Shown piece by piece: positions 12,031 to 24,547 of a DNA stretch of 64,000 nucleotides; within the stretch, counting starts at the first letter, position 1; every line of letters starts with the position of its first letter. The notes under the pieces are model-generated. The model searched no databases. It worked only from the letters and a program-made list of their open reading frames with translations, and had not been told where the DNA came from. Source of the DNA: Ophioderma brevispina. Taxonomy: Eukaryota; Echinodermata; Ophiuroidea; Amphilepidida; Ophiodermatidae. The translations under genes and the position numbers were made by a program. The DNA lies in the NCBI GenBank assembly GCA_023653785.1, contig JAMKCH010072371.1, positions 62,001 through 126,000 of the forward strand, given 5' to 3'.

Positions 12031-12408
12031 TTAAAGGGGGATTGGCCCGATTTAAAGGATACAAAGTGTCATCTTGATAGATAGATGGCTTCACTCCAAA
12101 ACCAATCTGTAAAGTTTCGCGCCCGATATTTCAACCCGTTTGGATGCCAGAGCTAAAAACGTTGATTTTGGAAGCCCATTGAACTTGGTAAAATTAATAT
12201 GGTCGACCAAAAAAAAACAAAATGTGTCACATTTTCGCTCATAAACTTCCAACCCCCCAACAAATACTTGGGCTGTAAGATTTTCACAGGGTAAAGGAGG
12301 AAAATTAGTTTAGCTGCTTCTGATACCAAAAATGTGACCACTTCCATAAAATCTGGGGGCTTTGGGGGACGAGCGATGGTATTAGCGATAGGGCCATGAG
12401 ACCGTTAT
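12031..12408 (+). mobile_element. TTAA MITE family 1, copy A
   Basis: Begins TTAAAGGGGGATTGGCCCGA and ends TTAGCGATAGGGCCATGAGA. The same block order occurs in copies at 17543-17889, 34675-35029 and (inverted) 62398-62742: GGCCCGATTTAA, CTTCAC-CCAAAAC, TTTCGCGC-GATATTTCAA, GAGAGCTAAAAAC, TTAATAT-GGTCGACCAAAA, TTTCGCTCATAAC, AAGATTTCACAGGGTAAA, GACCACTTCC, GGGGACGAGC. Four copies with conserved ends define the family. This copy's right end has drifted (CCGTTAT instead of CCTTTAA). Confidence 0.8.
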
Positions 12409-15400
12409 ACACTGTACACCGATTCTTAAATCAAAAAAGAATCCAATTCTTATGAAAGAACTAAATAAAAACAAGGGAAAACAAACAAAAATTTGAACCA
12501 CAAAAAATGCGTTCTCCTGCAAAATGGCAAACAAAAAAATGCAATAAGTAGTACAATACGCTTACCACTTGGTTGTCTCAATGGAGGACATGACATAAGT
12601 ATTTCTCAAAACAAATTGCCTCAATGAATCTTTTCCCACCTGAAAAGAAAGAACTAGAGTTCAGTGTACAATTTTGTTGTGACAATCCTCTCTGGATTTC
12701 ACTAAATCCTACACACCATACACCCAAAAAGTTTTTTTATGATTTACACTTGGACTATTGACCCCACAAGAAGAGAACCAAAGGGCAGGCAAGCAGGCCT
12801 GGCACTACTCAATACAACAGTAAATGCCCTGCACTAACCATAACATTGCAGGTTTGATCACACAGATAACCAGCATACCATCAACAAATAGTCCTACCCA
12901 AGGGAACTATTTTTATGACCAGCCAAACAATCTTTATCACAATCAAGTAGTCTCATTATCCTTTATTATTATTTCTGGATCAAGAGTGTGCATGGTATGA
13001 GCCCCACAATTCTAATTTCAAATGAGATACCATATGCTACCAAATAAACACCCATGTACTTAAAGCACCTGACACCAACAACAACAAAATCTACTATCAC
13101 AATATCCCCCTCATCCTGGGGGAGGGGGGAGAAGAATGCATTACAACTGTTTTCTACTGCAGTTATACTGTGACATGATCTTTCTCTAGGATTTTTTTTG
13201 GGGGGGGGGGTGGATTTTGACCAAAAAATTGACTGACCTCCCCCTCCCCCAAGATATCAGCTTTTTACCACAGGGCATATACAGAGATGTAAAATCTGGA
13301 GGAGTATTCCCTTTTACTGAAAATCCAAAATTTGAACCGACGGGAAGGCCAAATTTTAGCGTAGCATCCGGTGAAGCTCCAGGGAAGTTATTTTCTTATG
13401 CAATTTTAGGGTACATGACCCTTTCTCTAAAATAAATATTGGTACTTAAAAATTTGGTTTTTGATGCAGTTTTACTTTTATCATTAACACTTTTATCTCA
13501 GAAATGTATTCTTTTTTTACATAAATTTCCGGAATTTTTTTTATTTATGGCCAACAATCCGGAAATTTCTGGAAAAGTTACATTTCTGCAAATATAGGAA
13601 AGACCCCTTTCAAAAAAATTCCACACTCTTCCAACAAAATAACATACAAACCCCTTACCTCTTTTTCTTGCTCACTGCACCAGCAAACAGCATTTTAGCC
13701 ACTTTTTTAAATGTTGGGATTGGTGGGGGAGGGGGAAGACACCCCTTGCCACTGGCTACAGTCCTCTATTGGATTTTATATTCAAAGATTGAAAATAAAC
13801 AAATGGGTGAGCAATGAAATTGGTCAAAGGAACATGGTGCTACACAGAATTCTCCAAAGTATGCATAAGAATGCACAGAGTGCCTCTGCCAGTATACCTA
13901 AGTTTGTTTTGACACAGTAGTACATCAGCAACATAGCACCAATAACTAGTCCACTAATGACAGACTACAAACATTGCAAGCATCTCTATTACCAACAATC
14001 TATGGCTGCCAAGAAATCTGATAGTGTTGCATGGACCACTTATTGTCATCCGACCTAGACATAATTTCTCTAATGAATTTCAATGAAAACTGAACAAGCA
14101 GCAGGTGGGGGTTTTCCAGGCAAAACATTGTCTTGTTCACAGCACTAAATACAAGTACATCTCCCATAGTCACATTTGAAGTTCATCCCTATGCCCTAGT
14201 TAGCAACCACCCCAAATAAATTTGATTTTAACACTTAGCAATTTCATGTCATTATAAATATCATGGGGTATGTTGTGTTCCTTTTAAAAAGCCCCCGTGT
14301 TCCAAAATTAGTGCCATTCATTTCATTTTAACCCCCCCCCAAAAAAAATTAATTATCAATCCAAATTTAACAGCATTTTGTAAGCTTACTAACAAGAAAA
14401 GTAGGCCTACAACTTTTGTAGACTTTCACAACATGATAAAATGGGCCCTAACTGTATATTTAAATAATGTCATTCAATATTTTTACTTCAAAAACAGCCT
14501 ACATGTAATATCAAAGCATGCTCTGGTAATATGGAAAGAAAGAACAGGTTCAAATTTGAGAGATATAAGCACCCATTCAAAGGTTAAGTGCCTTGGGCTC
14601 TTTTTAGGATGGATTATAGTACATGCAGTATATTGCAGCAATGGCTAAGTAAGATTTTCAAAAAATTATAACAGAAAGATGTTTGTTCTTGTCATCTTCA
14701 TGGAATCTATATAGAATGCAAGTCAGTGATGTCAACATGGTCAGGAAGGTATTTCTCGTGCGCAACTATGAGCCGACTTTAAACGCGCGTGTGTACGCCA
14801 GCGCTTTCAATCAACGCTCACGAATTAATGCTGCGGCCACTGACTCGAGGAAGCACTATAGTAAGACTTAAGTTGAAAGAATAGATTGTATTTTGTTCTG
14901 AAGTCATGAAAAAAGTCAACAAAATAATTGAAAGTAAGATGAATTGTTAACCCTGAGAATCTGGAGAGACCATACACTAATAAACAACTTGAGTGTCATG
15001 TTTTCACAGCTCTCTTTCATGTTGCTTTTCAATCAATTTGGGGAAAATGTTTTAACAGGTATTCACAAGTTGGCCCAAATGAAATGCAAAGATTTTAAAA
15101 CCAATTGTGACAAATTAACAAATAAAATAACATACTTTCAATTTGAAAGGTATGTACATGTATGTATTTCAAGCAGACAAGCACTTTCCTCCATCCCATA
15201 AAACCTGATCAAATTTCACTTTGCTGCTATTTTAAGAATATTTATGATCACATGAACTAGTATAAATTTATAACCATTACATGTACACTGCCTACATTGC
15301 ACAGAAAAAAGAATCCCCACAAAATCTGCCCTGGGCAAAATAGACACTGGACATGTCCTCGATACTGACCTTGTGTATCTAGGCCAAAATATTAGCCAAG

Positions 15401-15960
15401 ATTTTTACCTAATGAACTTGATAATAATCCCCACCAAAGCTAACTTTGACACCGGTTTTTCACCATGGTAACTGCCGTACCCTCAGGTATTAACCACATA
15501 GGTAAAAGGCTTTGACCCTTTACTTTTGTCATTTTATTGACAGGGTGTTTAGGGGCAATCTTCCATGTTTGGGGTCATATGCAACCCAACACAGCGCTGC
15601 AACTATTTTATAAACACTGATATTTGGCAACCAAATGCAAAACCTGATCACGTAAGCCAAGGAAGATTAGAAAACTATGCTGCTAATATTTTGGGGATTT
15701 TCCATTTTCATGATACTGACTGAGCATGTTTTGTTTTGTTTTTGGTGTTATATTTTACACAACAGTGATGAAGTCTCCCAAAATGACCATATTCCCAAGC
15801 AAGGAAATCAGGATTTTTACAGAAGTCTTGCATCTCTGTGTATTCCGATTGAATGATTGAAACATTGCCTTCGAAATCAATTTGTGATGCAAATGTTTGT
15901 GATGAAATTGTAGATATTCACAGGTAAAAATTATCTTGGTGGCTTTACTTTTTTGCCTTA
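12409..15960. other. Long non-coding stretch
   Basis: No supported gene or bordered transposon. C- and G-rich simple tracts lie at 13200-13210 and 14332-14341. 14745-14850 is a small CpG-rich patch (AAACGCGCGTG, CCAGCGCTTTC, CTGCGGCC) in otherwise CpG-poor DNA. It has no clear splice borders. Confidence 0.5.
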
Positions 15961-15964
15961 CTGG

Positions 15965-16165
15965 TTTGAGAAGGTAAAGAAGATTGGACATCTTGGTTGA
16001 GATTCGAACCAGGGGCCCCCCGTGCCCCAGTCCCATGACCAGGGATGGCAAGCCACAATGGTGACGCTGCTGGTTCGGCCAGCGATTTTGTGACCATATG
16101 TGTGTTTGCCATCGCATCTTTTTGGACTTTGCATTTTCTAGTCTCAGCTTAGTGAGTGAATTTTG
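15965..16165 (-). mobile_element. tRNA-like SINE, copy 2
   Basis: Read on the minus strand this contains ATCGCTGGCCGAACCAGCAG (A-box region), GCCATCCCTGGTCATGGGAC, and CCCTGGTTCGAATCTCAACC, a near-perfect pol III B box. It then runs into AAGATGTCCAATCTTCTTTA. The block order matches the plus-strand copy at 9505-9780. The two copies differ by many substitutions and an internal length change, so they are old insertions. No 3-prime poly(A) is evident. Confidence 0.7.
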
Positions 16166-16177
16166 GACATGTTAGGG

Positions 16178-16366
16178 TTACTGTATAAGTGGAAATTTTC
16201 GCGTACAGATATTTTCGCGATTTTAACAGTTTTGCTAAATGCGCAAGAATTTAATTTCACGGTATTGACATCAAGGCAATACAAATCTATTTGAAAAAGT
16301 TATTTATGTTCACTCACGAAATTTGCGAAAATAAAAACCTCGCGAAAAATTCCACCTATACAGTAA
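16178..16366. mobile_element. MITE with TTACTGTATA-AGTGGAA-TTTTCGCG ends
   Basis: Left TTACTGTATAAGTGGAAATT then TTCGCG; the right end in reverse complement reads TTACTGTATAGGTGGAATTT then TTCGCG. TA sits at both borders. Length is 189 bp with no coding sequence, which fits a TA-target MITE. It lies 13 bp from the neighbouring SINE, so insertions cluster here. Confidence 0.8.
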
Positions 16367-16463
16367 TGCATGTGTGACTGCTGCATGTAGGCCTACATGT
16401 AAGTCTTAATTCCAAGATTTTCCACTGCCACAACAAGGTAAAACAGAGTAGGGCCTAAAAGGC

Positions 16464-16820
16464 TTAAAGGTGGTTGTTCCGATTTATGACGTGTATTGTG
16501 TTCTCTACTTGATATGAGAGCCTGGCACTTGCACATACACCCCATCAAGTACCGTGGGAAACAAACTTGTGGTTTTGATGGTAGACGCAATAATGCATGT
16601 TGCAAAGCCCTATTCAATACTGTGCTAATAGTAAAATAATAAAGTGGTTAACCACTAAAACGGCAGTTTTTTGTTTATATCTTGGGAATGAAATGGATTC
16701 GAGGGCTCAAATTTCAGGACGACAATGATAAAAATACGGCCTTTTCATCTGATATCAAAATCGATACTACCTCCGGGTAAATCGGGGGGTCCCAAAGACG
16801 ATCGGAACACGCCCCTTTAA
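16464..16820 (+). mobile_element. TTAA MITE family 2, copy A
   Basis: TTAAAGGTGGTTGTTCCGAT at the left and ATCGGAACACGCCCCTTTAA at the right are inverted repeats with TTAA borders. The internal order (TGTTCTC, GAGAGCCTGGCACTTGCACA, GGTTTTGATGGTAGACGCAA, GTGGTTAACCA, TTGGGAATGAAATGGATT, GATATCAAAATCGATACTAC) recurs in reverse at 20433-20777. The ends resemble family 1 only in the TTAAAGG start and a GATCGG core near the right end. Confidence 0.8.
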
Positions 16821-17071
16821 GTAGGGCCTAAAGTATGGAATGCACAGAAACAATGGAAAGTAATCTTTCCCTGCTACCTTTGTTAACATGTTTGTTCTCT
16901 TTAGCAGAGTTGCAGGATTCATGTGAATTTGGTTAGAAGTGGAATTTTTGCCAAATAAACCTTTTTCCTAAAGGGTGAACCTTTTAAATGAGGATTTATA
17001 ACATTTCACTAGAACACTAGAACTAATTTTTATAAAAACACCCAGTTGCGTGTTTGCACACGTGGATGCAC

Positions 17072-17089
17072 GCACACACACACACACCA
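17072..17089 (+). repeat. Short CA microsatellite
   Basis: Uninterrupted CA dinucleotides following GCACG. Confidence 0.8.
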
Positions 17090-17542
17090 GTATTTGGGGT
17101 ATCTTTTGGGATTTACTCTCTGGTAAATTAACATAACATTTCTATTTTTCTCTTCATATATTTGAATTAATTTCTTTCAAGGCGTGTAACCAGATCAATG
17201 ACCCTGTCCTCCACTTTACGGTCTTTACCCCCATCAAAAGTAAGATGTTAGTATCAAAATAAAGTTCATGAATTTAAGGCCTGTGAAAAGCTTCCTTTTC
17301 ATATTATAAAAATAACATCCCCAAATGTGGTCGACCACACTAGTGCACACAGTCGTACACTGTCCTATGGGCCAATTTGGTACACATTGTGCTTCTACTA
17401 TCCAAACAGCTGGGCCAATCTTGTAATCAGGTGTTTTTATGGCACAATTCCATGTGAGGGAGAAAGCATCAACTGAAAAATTGCACCATGATTGGGATTT
17501 ACCAACCTTTAATCGGGGAAATTATGTAATCTAAAAATAGGT

Positions 17543-17889
17543 TTAATGGAGGATGACCCAATTTAAGTATAAAGTTTTCATGTTGATGGGTCTTCACCCC
17601 AAAACCACATTTTCCATGCTGACATTTTAACCTGTTTTGATGCGAGAGCTAAAAACGGGATTTGGTAATCCCCATAGAGAGCTGTGTAAAATTAATATTG
17701 GTTGAGCAAAATGGGGCATCTTTCGTTCATACATCCAAACCAAACATCCTTTAGCCTTAAGATTTCACAGAATAAATGAGAAAATAGCTTTCTGCTGACA
17801 CCAAAGTTTTGACCACTTCCGATCAAATTTGGGATTCTGGGGACGAAGCTATTACTCATACTATTAGTGATCGGACCATGGCCCTTTAA
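17543..17889 (+). mobile_element. TTAA MITE family 1, copy B
   Basis: Starts TTAATGGAGGATGACCCAAT and ends GATCGGACCATGGCCCTTTA-A. Internal blocks match the other copies: CTTCACCCCAAAACCACATT, GATGCGAGAGCTAAAAACGG, AAATTAATATTGGTTGAGCA, AAGATTTCACAGAATAAATG, TTGACCACTTCCGATCAAAT, GGGGACGAAGC. Both TTAA borders are intact. This copy contains a short internal expansion near CATACTATTAGTGATCGG. Confidence 0.85.
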
Positions 17890-19892
17890 ACAGCTGGGAG
17901 TTGGTATGCATTTTCAATTAATGAAATTCATTTCCTAAGTAAATTTGTTTTTGGTTTGTTTTGTTCTTATAACCTCAAAGTCAAGTTGCAGCTTAATTAT
18001 AGGTTACTACACACAGTTACTGCTGACATATTCAACAGTTCAACAGCAGGGCAAGTTTGTTTAAAACACAGATAAACGTGATAACAGACAATCCGTTTCT
18101 GTTACTTGTTACCAAGAACACATCGCCCAAGTTGCCAAATCAGTGGCACAGTGTAAAATTAAAATATGTGGTGCTCTTCCACAACTATGAGTTCCTTGAT
18201 ATCTTATGATGGCCAGTCAAAGGCATACAAGTGGCTATCAAATCCATTATCCTTTTCCTGCAAGACATGGTTCCCAATTCTACAAATTGAGAGACCACTA
18301 TGCCTGAAGCACCCGATAATGAAAATATTCCCATGCGCCTTTGTAAGTGGAGTCGGAAGTGGTCAGTTTTGTCAAGGCAGTGTAGCAGTGTGGTCCACTC
18401 AAGTGTGTAAATTATGGGTTGCTTCTGTATGGAGCATGCCCTGATAAAAATGACACCATTTAACAATGTGCCCTTTGAACTTGGCTTCGATACTTGGCTT
18501 TGATATTTTTTTCCACTGCCTATATGACTTGGTGTTATTTGAAGATTCTTGGTTGGGAACAACAGGATACCTGAATCACTAGAGTTCATGACATGGGGAT
18601 TCTTAGAACAGAAATCATGTGCAGGCCTATTTATATAATTTATGTGATTTGATAGCGCTCGCTGTGTTGAAATAATCATCTGAATCCAGTGATATTTTGC
18701 CTCTGCGGGTGAGAAAAATATTTCCAAACCCCATGTAGTAAATTAGTGACAGCATACATCATGTATGTATGTTAAATACAACTAAAGTCTATTCACTATA
18801 GGATAGAATAAGTCCTGTGGTGAAGTTCATTGAAATACCACTACAGGAAAATAAACTAAGGTCATACTCCCATCCTAAAAATGAACAAGTACATCTACAT
18901 ACATACATGTATTTTGTCTGGTCTAAAGTATGAAATGACAACGCGAGCAGCACACGTATGCTTTGCCTGTGACCGCTGAAAGTCGGTAATATGTATGTGC
19001 CCTCATCGCTACTCTGTACTTTGAGCTGGTCAGAGTATAGCTACAAGTGTGTTTTTAATCTCCAGAATAGACAAGGAGACAAACATGTGTGTTTTGGCCT
19101 ATTTAATGGGCCAGCACCAAGAACCGTCATAATCACAACATTGATCCAAGCTAATATCCTTGGGCTTCATACTTTGCATACTTGCATAAGAGACAACAAT
19201 ATAATCTTCCTTTTCTTTCCAGTGCTTGGCAGAGTATTGACTCATTTCTGGTAATTTTTGTTTTGTTTGTTTCATTAACTGTGTAGTTTGTAAAAGCTGC
19301 CAAAATGGTAGAATGGTGGCAGCCTACATGTATGGTCGAGCAGGGCAAGAGCTTAACTATTTGGAAGCTGCATTTCAATTGGTTACTGAGATAATGGTGT
19401 AATTAACCAATTAGAAATGCTATGAAAGGCAGATAGTGCTCAGGTCCATAATTTTCCGGTTTGAACCCAAACATGGGAAATCCAACATTCAAAAGCTTTC
19501 AACAAAATGATTCATAATTTAGGCACATTTTAAAAATCTTAACATTGGTTTTTGAGTGAAATATAACAAGGTCACTTATAATATTTAGCATTGAAAACTA
19601 CAAAAGTACAGTAGTGTGACTACTGGACTGGGTATACATTGTTAACTAGGTATGACCTATTACTATCAAAATTATGACAACTAACCACCTAATCTACATG
19701 TAACTGGTGACCCCTAAGGGGGTAAGCTATTAACCTGGTCACTCACTTATTTAGTGGTCATCACCCTGGGAACTCATTTTGACCTGCTCAAGACAGTCTG
19801 GTTAATTTAATACATGTACCTCTTTACCAAAATATAGCTGACCCAGCTTTATACATAAATGATGTAATGAAGCAAAAAAACAAAAACAAATC
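17890..19892. other. Non-coding stretch with one overlapping pair of uninterpreted frames
   Basis: A 180-codon minus-strand frame (18185-18727) and a 92-codon plus-strand frame overlap here. Neither shows a recognised domain, splice borders or codon-level order, and the longer one has no upstream regulatory cue. I treat both as chance frames. No transposon borders are seen. Confidence 0.45.
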
Positions 19893-20390
19893 CTTCAAGG
19901 TGATTTTAGTCTTGGTCCCACCCAGTACTTGGTGGGTTGTCCTGTGGAACGTATACTGCAAATACTCACCACAACAGGTCTGGAGAATTTTGTTTCAGGT
20001 CGATCGCCGATTAGTCAGCTATAGGAGTGCTCCAATTGGCTGATCATTAACAACGTGCTGTTCATTCATCAAAGTTCAAGGCAGGGCGTAAAGTAAACTT
20101 GCTAAAAAGCAATAGTACAGCATAAAAAACCTCGCAATGTGTTCAGCCTGTTTTCAGTACAAAGACATCACATCAACACACCTAGGATATTTGCAATATG
20201 CTCTACCAGTCGGTCGATGTTTTTTGTCTCAAGATCTTGAGAAAATTTCAACCAATCCGTATCGAACTTCTCCAGACTTGTTGGGCGAATATTCGCAGTA
20301 TACATGTACATGCCCGTTGGGACACCCACCAAGTACTGGGAATGAGACTAGGTGTATTTGTGCACTTCCATGAAAAAGGATGACACTCTA
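19893..20390. repeat. Inverted repeat, arms about 110 bp, loop about 240 bp
   Basis: The left arm runs CCCAGTACTTGGTGGGTTGT, GTATACTGCAAATACTC and CAACAGGTCTGGAGAA. The right arm in reverse complement runs CCCAGTACTTGGTGGGTGTC, GTATACTGCGAATATTC and CAACAAGTCTGGAGAA. The arms also share the outer GTCTTGGTCCC/CTAGTCTCATTCCC region more weakly. It may be a transposon whose ends remain, or two opposed copies of a repeat. There is no coding capacity. Confidence 0.6.
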
Positions 20391-20432
20391 GTCTAATAGT
20401 ACTCTTAAAATTTTGAATTAGGTTATTTAAAG

Positions 20433-20777
20433 TTAAAGGTGTGTGTTCCGATCGTCTTTGGGACCCCCATGATTTACCCGGAGGTAGTATCGATTTTGAT
20501 ATCTGATGAAAGGCCATATTTTTCTCATTGTCGTCCTGAAATTTGAGCCCTCAAATCCATTTCATTCCCAAGATATTTAAAAAAAAATGCCGTTATAGTG
20601 GTTAACCATCAATATTAGCACAGTATTGAATAGGGCTTTGCAACATGCATTATTGCGTCTACCATCAAAACCACAAGGTTGTTTCCTCCAGTACTTGACA
20701 GGGTGTATGTGCAAGTGCCAGGCTCTCACATCAAGCGGAGAACACAATACACATAAATCGGAACAAGCACCTTTTAT
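20433..20777 (-). mobile_element. TTAA MITE family 2, copy B (inverted relative to copy A)
   Basis: Plus-strand left end TTAAAGGTGTGTGTTCCGAT, right end AATCGGAACAAGCACCTTTT then AT. The interior is the reverse complement of 16464-16820, including TTGCGTCTACCATCAAAACC and GGTAGTATCGATTTTGATAT. The right TTAA has become TTAT. Frames inside both copies give matching short peptides only because the DNA is the same repeat. Confidence 0.8.
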
Positions 20778-21653
20778 CATCTATGCACCAGTGCAGGGAA
20801 CATTTTTACCACACATACACGCACATTTTTTACATGCATACACATGACTGCATGTGTACATGCACACATGCCCACACTCACTGTTACATTGTGTGCTATC
20901 TGCAAGCAGACATGATGTACAGAAATTCACTGGACTCACAGTCCCAATGGCAACACACAGTTCACATGAAATTGTTCAATGAAAAGACATTCATTGAAAA
21001 GTTGTGTGAATTTCTGTAAGTGTGAAAAGACATTTTGAACTTACTGAAATTCATATATCTTTTTAGGGCTATGAAAAAAACACTACTTTTTTGGTTTCAA
21101 GCAAAAATCTGCATGTAACCATTTTTTTCATATTCTACAAATTAAGAAAATTTGAGCAATTATACTAGAGCAACTTTGTAAATTGTACACAATCATAATA
21201 CCCGGTGGGCACAATGTGTTCCAATTTATAATGTATCAGTTTCAATCTTACAGTTAAATAAGATTAAATGTAGCCGTGTACATCCAGACCCCAGGAAGGA
21301 CATGATAACTGTTTACCCTCAAGATATCACCAAATCAGATTGCCGATAAATGCTGGCTGGCATCTACCCCTCAGGAGATCACCAAAATTGGATTGCTGCT
21401 AACTGCCAGCTAGGCCTCTACCCCTTGAGAGACCCACTGCCTTTTCTAACGCTTGAGGATAAATGTCCATCCGGCAATAATCAGCATGAGTGCCGAGACA
21501 GGTTTTTTATAAAAAGGAGAACATTTTTGAGTAAAAACACCCCCTTTCAAAAAGTGAAGACGCCCTTTATATTAAAACTGCCACGTCGTACTACTTCTGG
21601 AATCCCATTCCTGATTGTTTGAGGGACAACCAACACCAACAGGCATTCAGATT

Positions 21654-23172
21654 CAGGGCTGCAATTTCGACGCGAATCCGCGAATCGATTCGCGTAAAGA
21701 TTCGCGCCCAAATGTTCACACGCGAATCAGAGTTGATTCGCGTCAAGAAAATTCAGTCAAGAGAAAAAAATCAGTCAAGAAAAAAAATAATGCTTTGCCA
21801 AAGGCTTTGGCCTACCGATTATAGAAATAGGAGAATCACAACCAATGTATTTTTTTCTTCAAAACTAATGAATATCGTTCGATTTTATTGTCAAACAAAC
21901 AAAATATTAAGGCGAAAGTCTACTTTACAATGACAGAAGTCCGCACATATCTTTTCGATCAACACGTAGTGTTTACGAAAATCAATTAAAATTGACCTGA
22001 CCCCAATACATTTTACCATCACATCAAAGCCATGTGTTTACCATGTGCCCTAGTGTACCATATAAAATGCAGGTTTTTCATTTTAAAACGGCAAAATAAA
22101 TTCTAAAAACGGCAAAATAAATTCTAAAAACGTACTAACATCAATGCAATAATAAAAATCATAGTTAGAAAATAACCCTTTGTCTATTTCCATTAGTTTG
22201 TACACAAAATAAAATTTGTATCAAAATTCCAAGGTAATATATCTAGGTATGTGGTAAATGCTTTGCCTCAGTGTTTACCTTTTCAGTCTGCAAATTGTAA
22301 ACAGTGATATGCAGGAAGTAGACTAGTCCGACAGTTCTGTAGCACTGTGGAAATTTCGTGAGGAAATGCTAAATTTTAGCAGGTGAGACTGTTCAATACT
22401 GATGGGAGTTGCTAACGGTGCCTTCAACATTGTAATTTTGTGTTTTTTGACAGCAAATATGAAGAGAGATTTTGCCACCTGTTGCGAATTCGGCAGGCTT
22501 GCAAGGCTGCAGAATTCGGAAATTTTGCATTTTTGTGCCAATAAATGCATCCGATTTTTTTTCAACCGAGTGCATTCCTAATTAAGTACAAAATATTAAG
22601 AAAATGAAATCAGAATCCCAAGCCTTATAATATTGATTTTTGTCTTCCAAAGTTGCTTCTGGCAAGTTCTGCAGTCTGCTTTTATTAGAAGTCTATGCTG
22701 GGTGCATGTATGAGACCGAGTACTCTAGATCTGAAGAGATGGCATTTTGGTTAATTTGTCACTATTTTATGTGAGTAAAAGAACTCAAACGTGGACTCGT
22801 ACTTGTAGTTGAATATTTAAAGGGTTGTCTTCGGCAAGTAGTAAACTTGTAGTGGTCGTCGATGCCTCAGTACTGTCACATTTCGAAGCACAGTTAGGCC
22901 TAATTAAAAAATTTCCAGCTCCAAATTATATGGTTTTAAAACAATTGTTAAGAATTTACTTCTGCCTTCTGTATTTAGATTTCTAAAAGTTTAAAATACA
23001 TGGTGATAACTGATAAGTTCGCCAAACAGATAATAAGCATGGGAATAAATCATATCCTTATAATATATTCATAATCTTACCGAAGTAGGTCTGAATCAAT
23101 TGATTCTCGCAAAATTACCTGGCGAGAATCAAACCTGATTCCTGCAAGTTACAACGAAATTGCACCCCTGAG
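21654..23172. mobile_element. 1.5-kb inverted-repeat element with GAATC/GATTC-rich ends
   Basis: The left end CAGGGCTGCAATTTCGACGC is mirrored by AACGAAATTGCACCCCTGAG at the right (reverse complement CTCAGGGGTGCAATTTCGTT). Just inside, the left carries CGCGAATCCGCGAATCGATT and AGTTGATTCGCG; the right carries TGAATCAATTGATTCTCGC and GCGAGAATCAAACCTGATTC. Subterminal arrays of short motifs like these often bind transposases. The 1.4-kb interior has no transposase that I can recognise. A related GAATC block is at 4675-4830. Confidence 0.65.
22089..22131 (+). repeat. Two-unit 22-bp tandem repeat
   Basis: AAACGGCAAAATAAATTCTA occurs twice in succession, followed by a third start AAACGTACTA. It lies inside the GAATC-rich element. 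Confidence 0.8.
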
Positions 23173-24129
23173 ATTGGTAAAGTGCATGTTTTGGCATAGC
23201 TCCTTAACACCCCAAAATACCACACTGTGCTACTATCATGGTATTTTGAGGTAAACACACCACACTAAGCTATTTGTCGGATTTTGTGGCCTACAGAGCC
23301 TGGACATCAGTGTGATTTTCTAAGAGAGTGATTTTGAGTAAAAGTTAATTCTAATACTGTGAGTAATTGTGAGATTCAGTGGTTGGTTTTCTTCATCAAG
23401 GATGAAATACATCACCAACCGGAAAGAGAATATTTTGACTATTTCCCCTCATTTGGGACTATTTAAGGTCCATGGACGTGCTTGCTTGCCCTGTTTTGAG
23501 CATGATGTGCAAAACAAGGAAGTGATTTTCTTAACCTATGATTGGCTGATTACTGCTCATGACAACAGCACACGTTTGAGAATGGCTCAGATCAAACACA
23601 GGCTTCGCCCATTTTACACATCCATAACGAGTGCTGCATTGGTCATCACTACACCCATCGAATGTGTGTCCTCAGCTTTGCTGGTACAAACCCTCAGACA
23701 CACAAGGATAGACATAGGATTATTATATGTTTTGTTGACATCATTTTACTGTTTACTTTCATTTGACACGAGTAGGACTACTTGAATACAGGTACAAAGA
23801 CTAATTACTTGACAATAATGTTATATAACAAGATTAGGCCACTGAATTGAGAGATACGTCACTCAAGCACGCCATTTCACACCTTATGATGTATCGTGAT
23901 ATTTACAATGCACAAGACCTCTTTTTCCTTGATTTTATGAAATTGAGCAAGTGTAATTCAGTATTATGTGAAAATATGGACTTGGTAGTCATAATTAAAA
24001 GCGATTTAGGGATGTTTCACTTATACTATTTATGAGGCAAAATGATAGTCGGGAACAGCAACCCTTGACAAGCGGGTACTTGGACCTGGTTCTCTGCATA
24101 ATTACTGCGGAAAAAACGCACTTGCCTCT

Positions 24130-24202
24130 GATTGGCCACCAAACTGATCTGCTGTTGCTGGGCAACCCGACCACGCGCCATATGTGCCGATAGCTCCGCC
24201 CC
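24130..24202. promoter_or_regulatory. Possible promoter-like cluster: CCAAT box, GTTGC-GCAAC dyad, GC box
   Basis: GATTGGCCAC (inverted CCAAT context) is followed within 25 bp by the dyad GTTGCTGGGCAAC (24154-24166), similar to but one base shorter than an RFX X-box, and then by CTCCGCCCC (GC box) near 24196. The cluster is CpG-richer than its surroundings. No transcript start or first exon can be identified beside it, so the call is tentative. Confidence 0.25.
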
Positions 24203-24547
24203 TAAATTACAACCATTGTAAGTTTCTGTCCCCGAGTGTAGTTTACAGCATGTACACTTACTTATGGGTAGGGTTGCAAAATTCCCGGGAATTTTCAGAG
24301 CGGAAAATTTCCATGGAAATTTTGGGAATTTACAGGAATTTATGGGAATTTTAGGAAATTTTCGGGAATATTGGGAATTTTCAAAATCTTTTGAAATTGA
24401 TGCAAAAAAAAAATAAGGTTCTTTTGTTCAGATTAGGATATACTCTGAAATGCTTCAGAACATACAAGCAAAAACAAGCATGTTTTAAACAACTGAGAAA
24501 ATGAATAACCACCAACTCTTTACAAAAACAATACATGTTTGGGTCAT

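Noticed and set aside
18185..18727. 180-codon minus-strand frame
   Set aside because: It is the longest non-repeat frame, but it has no recognisable motif, no splice or promoter context, and an overlapping frame on the other strand; chance is the simpler explanation.
16393..20847. Two frames that share the peptide MNRALQHALLRLPSKPQ
   Set aside because: The shared peptide is the translation of the two TTAA family 2 MITE copies in corresponding orientation, not a conserved protein.
23369..23785. 138-codon plus-strand frame
   Set aside because: No family resemblance, no exon borders and no Kozak support; the composition is that of local DNA.
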